From: Coniella vitis
Lineage: Eukaryota; Ascomycota; Sordariomycetes; Diaporthales; Schizoparmaceae
Assembly (NCBI GenBank): GCA_011317545.1
Contig: WUJK01000007.1
Span: 186,001-250,000 of the forward strand
Length of the DNA stretch: 64,000 nt
Direction: 5' to 3'
Part shown: piece by piece, positions 56,841 through 64,000 of the stretch
Numbering within the stretch: the stretch's first letter is position 1
Layout of the letters: each line of letters starts with the position of its first letter
The notes under the pieces: generated by a model
The model's input: only the letters and a program-made list of their open reading frames with translations
What the model was told of the DNA's origin: nothing
Database searches by the model: none
Program-made: the position numbers and the translations under genes

Positions 56841-57507
56841 AATCACATGTCAATCCGTCCGACTCGGACCGCTTTCCACGCCAATCCATACTATGCACAG
56901 GGCGATCACACGCAAGGTCCCTTTGCTCTTTCGTTTGAGAACAGAAGAACAGACAGGCACCCCCAAGACCTGACTAGTGCAGCCCTTTTTGGGGCGGCCC
57001 TGACTTGTTTCGCACCCCGTAGCGTATCCGCACGTGCATCCTGGTGCGTTTGCGCGTGTGGTGTGGGCGGGCGGGCGGTCAGGACCGGGAGCCGTTTGAG
57101 CTAATCACGGCGCGCAAAGACAGATGACAAGAAGAGTAGGAGAAGGGAAAAGGGCTGGCCCCTGCCTTCGGATAGGAGGTGTGTCTTTTTGCTAGTCAGG
57201 GGCAAAAGAGGGCCAAGAGAGCAAAGATCGCCAGCCAGCCAGCGATGACCAGTGGTCGAAGGTCCTGACACTTGGATATGGCAAAGGAAAGGGCAACAAG
57301 GTGGATGGGACAGCTGACACTCAGAGCGTTGTTACACTACCATACTCATACTGCCAAGTGGCAAAGAGGCAAAGAGGCAAAGACAAAACACGCAAGATTG
57401 TGGACCGCCGACGGAGCGGGATCGGCTGGGCTGGCAACTGTCCAGCATGAAACCCCCCACAGACGAGACCCTGACCGAAGCGAGCTGGACCCTGAGTTTG
57501 AGTTGCC

Positions 57508-57517
57508 ATTGGCCAAT
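57508..57517. promoter_or_regulatory. Palindromic double CCAAT box
   Basis: ATTGGCCAAT is a perfect palindrome carrying a CCAAT box on each strand; on the plus strand the site continues as CCAATCAG. CCAAT boxes bind the HAP/CBC complex in fungi. It lies 1.2 kb upstream of the desaturase, rather far for a core promoter element. Confidence 0.4.
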
Positions 57518-58402
57518 CAGAGCGCGCGGCTTGGACGGGAAGAGAAGGTGGGGAGGGGAAAAAAAAAAAAAAAAGAAAAAAAAAAAGAGAAAAAAAAAGA
57601 GAAAAAAAGAGAAAAAAGAAAAGAGAATGAGAGAGCAGCAGACAGCTCAAACGGCGAAACAGGACCTTCAATGCCCAGTCAACGACACCAAACACCACCA
57701 TGCCTGGAGCCGGTTGCAGAGAGCTGCGAGGAGAAGGCGCCAGCAAGAGAGAAAAATGGCAGAGCGACCGGCCCCTGCTCACAAACTGACATGAAGATCT
57801 GCTCTGACTCGACCATCCACTCAGCCAAGACAGCCAGGTCTGACCCGAGGAAGAAGGCAAAGAAAAAAAACGAGACGCAGCATCCTGCCAGCAAAGAGCT
57901 CGGCAGCTCTTGGGCTCCACCGGCCAACAGCAAGAGAAGAGGCACAAACGGTCCCCTTTCCACGCTGCCCGTTTTCCCCCTTCGCACCCCCACGGGTTGC
58001 CCATCCCAGCAAAAAAGGGTGCGTTTGGTCCCCCGTGGCCCACTGCCTCGGCTGGGTTAGCCTGGCCATTTGCTGCAGTTCCACCGGGACCAGGGTGCTG
58101 GGGTTTTGTTGTTGATATCACCGCTTCCAGAGCGGTCTATATGGCCGGGAAAGCTGATTTTGTTGAGGACGAGTGAGAGCCGTGCTGCTCGCGCAGCCAG
58201 CCAGCCAGCCAGCCAGTCGTGCGGTTGTGCCGTCTTGGCTGTCGTGTCGTGTCGTGTCGACTCGTGTGTCTGGTGTGTTTGGTATTGCGAGAGGTGGCGG
58301 CTTGATATTTTTTTTTTCTGCCGTGCCGTGCGTGTCCTCTTGCTGTCCTCTCCAGGCTCTCCCTCCTTCCGCCCTTGGTACTGCTATATGCGCTGAGCTA
58401 TC

Positions 58403-58471
58403 CTATTAGTAGTAGTAGTAGTAGTAATAGTAGTATATACTAGACTGACTGACTGACTGACTGACTGACTA
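58403..58471. repeat. TAG triplet and TGAC tetramer repeats
   Basis: About eight TAG units (one TAA) followed after a short gap by about seven copies of TGAC, upstream of the desaturase leader. Confidence 0.8.
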
Positions 58472-58743
58472 AACGGCCTGTCTGTCCTCAAATAGCAGTG
58501 TGTGGATTGGTGACTTGGACCCTTTGCGCATGGTCGAGAGGGTGCAAAACACTGGGTCTGCCTCTTGTCTTTTTTTCCCCCTTCTCTTTTTTTATAACCT
58601 TCTTGCGCTGCTGCGTGCGCACTCCTTGGGCCTCTCTCTCTCTCTCTCCCTTTCCTTCTCTCGACCCAACCCGCCTCCTTCCACCCGTTCCTTCTCTCTC
58701 TCCTCCTCGGTGACAACTTGTCGTCACCAGACCGAGAGCAGCC

Positions 58744-60350
58744 ATGGCCACCACCGTCACCACCACGTCCACCATCCAGACCAGGAGCAGGGCTGCCAAG
58801 CAGCAGGTAAATGCCACACTCCCATCTGCATCCTCTCCCTGACTTTACTTTGCAGCCGCCGCAGACGTGTGTATGGCATGGCTGACGTTTGCCCACCTTC
58901 GCAGGCTGCTGATGATGTGCCCTCCCTGCAAGTCGAGGCCGTCGCCACCGAGGAGCTGCAGGACTTCCCCGACGTCAGGACCATCCGCTCGTGGATCCCC
59001 GCGCACTGCTTCCAGCCGACGGTGGCGCGGTCCATGAGCTACGTCGTGCGCGACTACGCCCTGGCCCTGGGCCTCGGCTACGCCGCGCTGCGCTTCATCC
59101 CGCAAATCGACGGCTTCTACGCCCGCGCCGCCGCCTGGCTCGTCTACGGCTACGTCCAGGGCCTGGTGTGCGTCGGCATCTGGATCCTCGGCCACGAGTG
59201 CGGCCACGGCGCCTTCTCCACGCACCGCCGCTTCAACGATGTCATGGGCTGGATCCTGCACTCGTCGCTGCTCGTCCCCTACTTTAGCTGGAAGTACTCG
59301 CACCACCGCCACCACAACTACACGGGCCACATGGAAAAGGACATGGCCTTTGTGCCCCGCACCGTCGCCGACCGCGGCCGCAAGCGCCTCGCCAACCTGT
59401 ACATGGACTCGGACATGTTTGAGGACACGCCCATTGTCCAGGCCGTCAAGCTCTTCTTCCACCAGCTGGCCGGCTGGCAGACGTACCTGCTCATCAACGC
59501 CTCGGCCGGCAAGGCGTCGCTGCAGCGCGACGAAAAGAACTGGCTGCGCGTGTCCCACTTTGAGCCCACCTCGGCCGTCTTCCGCTCCAACGAGGCCATC
59601 TTCATTGCCCTGTCGGATCTCGGCTTGGCCCTTGTGGGTGCTGCGCTGTACTTTGGCGCCCAGCAGGTTGGCTGGCAGACGGTGATTTTGCTGTACATTG
59701 TGCCGTATCTGTGGGTTCACCACTGGCTGGGTATGTATATCTTCTTTTTCCTTTGCTTCTTCTTCTTCTGCATCTCTCCCCAATCGTCGCCTCCTTCACG
59801 TATGACCCGAAGAGCGGCGCCAGAAAACAAAATGGAAAATCACTGACTGGAAGCATCCCATCAGTCGCCATCACCTACCTCCACCACAACCACACCGAGG
59901 TGCACCACTACGAGCCCGAAGCATGGACCTACGTCAAGGGCGCCCTCGCCACCGTGGACCGCGACTTTGGCTGGGTCGGCCGTGTCTTGTTCCACAACAT
60001 TATCGACGACCACGTTGTCCACCACTTGTTTCCGTAAGTTGTTTCCGTCCTCTTTTTCACACTAAAGCTTTCTTCAGAGTTATATGTATATATAGCACAA
60101 AAAAGGACACTCCCCCCCCCCCAAAAAAAAGAGTCTAACACAAAAAACCAAACACAGCCGCATCCCCTTCTACAGAGCCAAGGAAGCCACCGAGGCCATT
60201 CGCCCCAAGCTCGGCAAGCTCTACCACCGCGACGACCGCTCCTTCCTCGGCCAGCTGTGGTCCGTCTTCACCACCTGCAAGTACGTCGAGCAGGACCCCA
60301 ACGTCCCCGGTGCCATGCGCTGGGCCTCCAACGAGAAGAAGGCCGAGTAA
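58744..60350 (+). CDS. Delta-12 oleate desaturase (membrane fatty acid desaturase)
   Basis: Four exons: 58744-58806, 58905-59730, 59865-60033 and 60158-60350, giving 416 residues. The ER enzyme inserts the second double bond of oleate to make linoleate. The three histidine boxes that hold the di-iron centre are present: H118-E-C-G-H122, H154-H-R-H-H158 and H346-V-V-H-H350. Blocks such as LVPYFSWKYSHHRHH, FEDTPIVQAVKLFFHQLAGWQTYLL and VPYLWVHHWLVAITYLHHNH match Aspergillus OdeA-type delta-12 enzymes. A closely related delta-15 paralogue is the alternative. Introns are 98, 134 and 124 nt; the last joins HLFP to RIPFYRAKEA correctly. The 5' leader is a long pyrimidine tract. Convergent with the peptidase gene. 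Confidence 0.95.
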
Positions 60351-61311
60351 AGTGCCGCTCCCCCGCCCGCCGGCACCCCCTTGTTATTCTGAGAAGGGAT
60401 CAAAAAGGACGGACTTTTGTGTGTGGGTGTGAGCCCCCTAAAGGGCTTCTTCTGGGACCTTGGTGTGCATCCGATCTCATACGACACGAGCCCTTTTGCA
60501 CGACCCCTTGTCACATACTTGTTTTGCTGTTCCCTTTTACACACATGGACAACACGACATATGGAGCATTTGAAAAAGAAAAAAAAAAAAAAAAAAAAAA
60601 AAAGAGGAACGGATGGATGGATGGATGGATGGATGGATACAAAACAAACCAAGACTTGAAAAGAAAAGAAAACCATAGAGCGAGAACGAAACCTCGTCGG
60701 TTCGTCCCTCCCGTTTTAGACTACTACTACTACAAGTTAGACACGGTATAGACATAGAATGCTGTATAGAGAGTATTTTTTTTCATTAACCCGAATAGAA
60801 AGGAACAGTCTTTCTTGAATTGTGAAAAAAGAAAAAGCGCCCCCCCAAAAAAACATTGCAATTTTACATGTTCACTGGGGTTGTGAAGTTAGTGTAGGAT
60901 TGATTCCCTTTGCTAAGTAAACTATAAGACTCACGAGCGGAGATTGACCATGTCAGCGTAATGTAATTTTACATAGTACCGTCGACGGTCTCTCATGAAC
61001 TCTAAATCTAATCACTAACACCATCTATGCTCCCTCTGCAGAAGTTACTATGCCTAGCCAGCTGTAAGCTGGTTCCTGCACCATACACTCATCATCTTTT
61101 GGACAGAAATATAGACAAGCAATGCATGTATATAATATGGTCTTGTATGTTTCCTTCTCATAAATAAATTTTGTACGAGACATATAGACAGAAATATAGA
61201 CAAGTAATGCATGTATATATAGTCTTATGTTTCCTTCTCATTAATAAATTTTGTACGACATGTATAATTATGTGCTATATACACCATATTATTATTATCG
61301 GTAAAACCTTT
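60351..61311. other. Convergent intergenic region with poly-A, GGAT repeat and tandem duplication
   Basis: 961 bases between two stops. An A run (about 60579-60603) is followed by GGAT tetramers (about 60610-60640). Positions 60770-61300 are AT-rich and end in an imperfect 85-bp tandem duplication. Consistent with 3' UTRs; no gene. Confidence 0.6.
61102..61260. repeat. Imperfect tandem duplication, about 85-bp unit
   Basis: The segment beginning GACAGAAATATAGACAAG at 61102 recurs at 61187. Both copies continue through ATGCATGTATATA, a TGTTTCCTTCTCAT block and AATAAATTTTGTACGA. The second copy is about 10 bases shorter, with small deletions and substitutions. It lies just past the peptidase stop, probably in its 3' UTR. 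Confidence 0.85.
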
Positions 61312-63284
61312 TTACCTGGCCACACTCCATCCTTCAGCCTTGCCAGTGAAGGAGCCCTTGACACCCAGGTTCTCAAGAATACTCTTGAACTGAGGAGTAC
61401 CCCAACCTGTGACAGCATCCCAGCCAGCCTGTGCAGGGAAGCCAAGACCATCACCCAGCCCCTCACAGCCAACAGCACTGCCACTGGTAATGTCTGTAAA
61501 GGCCTTGTAGCCTTGCTTGTACAGCCAGGGGTTGAGGAAGCCGAGGGTGCTCTTGCCAGCAGCCAGGAGCGCATCGTTGACGAGCGCAAAGACGGCGGCA
61601 GCAGTGGGGGTAGCAGCAGAAGTGCCGGCCACACCACCCGTTTCGCCGTCCCAGACAATCAAGTCAGACAGGCCCTGCGCGGCAATGTCGGGGTACGCAC
61701 GACCCGACTGGTTGTAGTATTCGGCGTACTTGCCGCCCAACGAGGCAATGTACTTTTCGACGACAGCGTCCTGGTACGAGGGGCGGGCAAAGTAGTTGGA
61801 AAAGCCACCGCCGCCAGCGTAGTCCTCGTCAGCAATGTAGGCGACGACCTCGGGGTTGAATTGACCCGTGGCGCCGACAGATGTGATGTAGGGGCACGAA
61901 GAGGGAAACTCGGGCAAAAAGGTGCTTGTGTTCTTGCCGTCGTTGCTGTAGCAGTAGCCACTAGCGCCAACACCGTCGTCGCCAGCGGCGTAGAAGAGAC
62001 TGACACCACGCGCGCCCAGCTGGGCCAAGTCGTTGCAGACGCGGGTGGCATACGACAGAGGCACAGTCTGCTCATCGTCGTCGTACGAGGTGCTGATGAC
62101 CTTGGCCAGCTTCTCGTCGGACTCGGCCAGCAGGGCCTCGAGCCAGACCAGATAGGGCTCGTTCGTGTCAGACGTGGTGGCGGCATCAGGCGTGTAGGGA
62201 GGGCTGCCACCAGTGGTGTAAGCAATGAGCGGGGTGGGCCAGCTGACACTCAGCAGGTTCTGGACATCCAGGTTGCCTTCCACACCAGTTTCGGCTTCGA
62301 TGTCTTCCTCAGTGTAGACCTGGGATGTGGTGCCGTTGGCAATCGAGTCAAAGGTGAACTGGTAGGCACCCTCGGCGGCCTCGGGACGGAAGGTCTTGAG
62401 AAAGTTGTACGTGTCGTTGCGGTTGTTGGTCTCGTTGAGGAAGTCGGCCAGACCTGCAATATTCTTGTGGGCGGCCTGGACCTCGTAGTCGATGGTGCCA
62501 TACAGGGTGCGGATGCAGGTGGGGGTGACAGCGTCGGCATCACAGACATCTGCGACGGAGCCGTTGGTGTAGTACTGGAGGGCGGGAGCCTCGCCAAAGG
62601 CCTTTGTGACGCGCAGACCAACCGACTTGGGCTTTGCGCGGAACCACGAGTTGGTGGGCTGGATGGTGTCGATGTGGTCGTGCAGATGGGCGGGCAGAGA
62701 CCACTCGGTAGTGCGCACCAGCTCGGCACCGTCGTCGTGGCGGTAGACAGCGTACTTTGTGTCGAGCATCTGCTCCAGCTGCTCCACAGGGACCGTCACT
62801 GTGATCCAGTCGCGCGACGGACTGTAGCGGAGGGCACTAGTGGGAATGCCATTGTCGGCGAGCCACTCGTGAACCAAATCAGAGGTCTCGTCGGTAGGGC
62901 GCAGCAGCGACTCAACCTCGTGAGACTGGAGATGCTGGCCCCAGCGAGGGTGGTCAGGGTCAGAAACCTCGTCTGTAAGGAGGGAGTGCGTGTCAGTGGA
63001 AGAGCACGGCCAGATACACACAGCACAAGACCAAAAAGCAGCCTTAGCAAAGCAGTGGGGAACAACATACACAAGTGACGCTCGAGCTGGGCAAAGTCGC
63101 CTTGCTTGAGGCCAATGCGCAGGGCAATGGAGTGGTCGGCGTCGGGAACGCCAACCTGGGTCCACCTGCGCGGCACAAAGTGGGCGTCCTTGCGCGCAAA
63201 GGGCGAGCGCTGCTTGATCAAGGGCTTGGCCAGAGCCGAGTTAGCCACGAAGGCTGCTGCCAGGAGGAGAGCGTTGCCCTTCAT
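61312..63284 (-). CDS. Secreted tripeptidyl-peptidase, sedolisin family (S53)
   Basis: Two exons, 63284-63071 and 62972-61312, give 624 residues. The first 19 residues (MKGNALLLAAAFVANSALA) are a clean signal peptide. A pro-domain follows (to about residue 200), including GLKQGDFAQLERHLYEVSDPDHPRWGQHL, whose HLYEVSD is made by the splice junction. The mature domain carries the sedolisin catalytic residues E303-x3-D307 (EGNLDVQ) and S523 (AGTSAATP), with the oxyanion aspartate in AAGDDGVG. A C-terminal calcium-binding region contains DITSGS and GWDAVTGWGTP. Such acid exopeptidases release tripeptides from protein outside the cell. Several NxT/S sites suggest glycosylation. The intron is 98 nt. 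Substrate preference (tripeptidyl versus endopeptidase) cannot be fixed from sequence. Confidence 0.95.
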
Positions 63285-64000
63285 GGTGCCGGTGAGAGAG
63301 AGAGAGAGAGAGGATATGGCTGGATTGGCGATGGCGGAGCGGCTGCGAAGGAAAGCCTCAGTCACAGGTCGGGCTCGAGCAGCAGCAGCAGGAGGAAGGG
63401 CAACGGCCCCCTTTTAACTCGTTGGCGTCATGGTCGATCGGCCTTGCTTGCCCTGCTGGACTTGCTTGTGTGCTTGTGCCTGTGCCCGCGCAAGCGCACG
63501 CGCACCGTGGTATCCATGGTAGAATCGATGGCTGCATGGGGACACAGGGTGCCGCCAGAAGGAAAACACAGAATGCCACCATCCGTTATCAGCAACCATT
63601 ATTATTAAAACGTGAAAACAAGGCCCCATTGCACCAGACACGGCAGGTCGCCGGCTCATGGCCGCTAAGCCCAATCCAGCAGGTGCTCGTCCGGCCCAGG
63701 CGGGCCCCCATGGTGCGGAGAGCACTTAGGCTTGTTATGTAAGCCTTATCGCGGCCCGCTTCTTATCCGAGGGGCCTGCTTGGGTCTAGCGCGTCTGCGC
63801 GTGTGCGGCGGCGGCCGACGGACGGGCCTGGCAGGCTCCACCAGTTGACGTAGATAATCACTGCGTGCCGATCTAGCCATGCAGCCCATGCAGCCCCCAT
63901 GCAGCAAGCCGCTCTCTGCTCTTTTCCCACTCCGCCTGCTGTCATCTATTGGCAACCTGACGAATTTCCCATCTGCCAGTCTGCCAAGCTCACAGAGGCG
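63285..64000. other. Right-edge region, peptidase promoter
   Basis: 716 bases upstream of the peptidase start. GA dinucleotides (about 63295-63312) and GCA triplets (about 63378-63393) lie in the leader, and GC-rich sequence follows to the window edge. No gene is seen; a gene beginning beyond the edge is possible. Confidence 0.5.

Larger units (their letters stand above)
54938..58743. other. Divergent intergenic region, 3.8 kb
   Basis: Between the hypothetical gene and the desaturase. It holds an A run at about 54974-54994, a 62-nt CT repeat at 56777-56838, an A/G-rich stretch at about 57558-57630, TAG triplets at 58403-58436 and TGAC tetramers at 58443-58471. An ATTGGCCAAT palindrome is at 57508-57517. 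The last 170 bases are almost all pyrimidine and form the desaturase leader. An open frame at 57272-58060 is low complexity and not called. Confidence 0.55.

Noticed and set aside
57272..58060. 262-codon plus-strand open frame upstream of the desaturase
   Set aside because: It is dominated by a Lys/Glu run from an A/G tract, matches no family, and overlaps equally long frames on the other strand.

Overview
The window looks like nuclear DNA of a filamentous ascomycete, most likely Sordariomycetes and probably Hypocreales. Genes are spaced, on both strands, and carry short introns (57-251 nt) with GT/AG ends and occasional CTAAC/TACTAAT-like branch sites. The families are typical of Pezizomycotina: an AP-1 type bZIP, a YANK kinase, a Zn2Cys6 regulator, L-galactonate dehydratase, an OdeA-like desaturase, a sedolisin and a HeLo-domain protein. 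Coding DNA is GC-rich. Intergenic DNA is long, microsatellite-rich and locally AT-rich. I see no rRNA, no convincing tRNA, no CRISPR array and no intact transposon.

Layout. 1-9.7 kb: an aquaporin-family channel (+), a 66-residue cysteine-rich protein (-), then 5.8 kb of gene-poor, low-complexity DNA. 9.7-23 kb: a YAP1/AP-1 oxidative-stress bZIP factor (-), TSR2 (+), a BSD-domain protein (-) and a YANK-type AGC kinase with seven exons (-). 23-30 kb: a second gene-poor block of 7.2 kb, rich in simple repeats. 30-41 kb: the telomere-capping subunit STN1 (-), a vacuolar Ca2+/H+ exchanger (+), pyrroline-5-carboxylate reductase (-), a DNAJC9-like J protein (-), a DRAP-deaminase-like protein (+) and a small three-helix membrane protein (-). 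41.7-52 kb: a HeLo-domain/pseudokinase protein (+), L-galactonate dehydratase (+) and a Zn2Cys6 transcription factor (+) with a 17-nt microexon. 52-64 kb: a large low-complexity protein with about 35 consecutive glutamates (-), a delta-12 oleate desaturase (+) and a secreted tripeptidyl-peptidase of the sedolisin family (-).

The genes do not form one pathway or an obvious biosynthetic cluster; this is mainly housekeeping and stress or nutrient functions with independent promoters. The most unusual candidate is the HeLo-pseudokinase gene at 41.7-43.8 kb. It joins a fungal cell-death/prion-associated helical domain to a kinase fold whose HRD and DFG motifs are destroyed, an arrangement parallel to animal MLKL. 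Other points of interest are an aquaporin that has lost both the second NPA asparagine and the filter arginine, and a short palindromic motif (core ACATAGTA/TACTATGT) found about 22 times and only between genes. Splice models were built by eye from the sequence. In every spliced gene the joined exons give a whole number of codons, which supports the models but does not replace transcript data.
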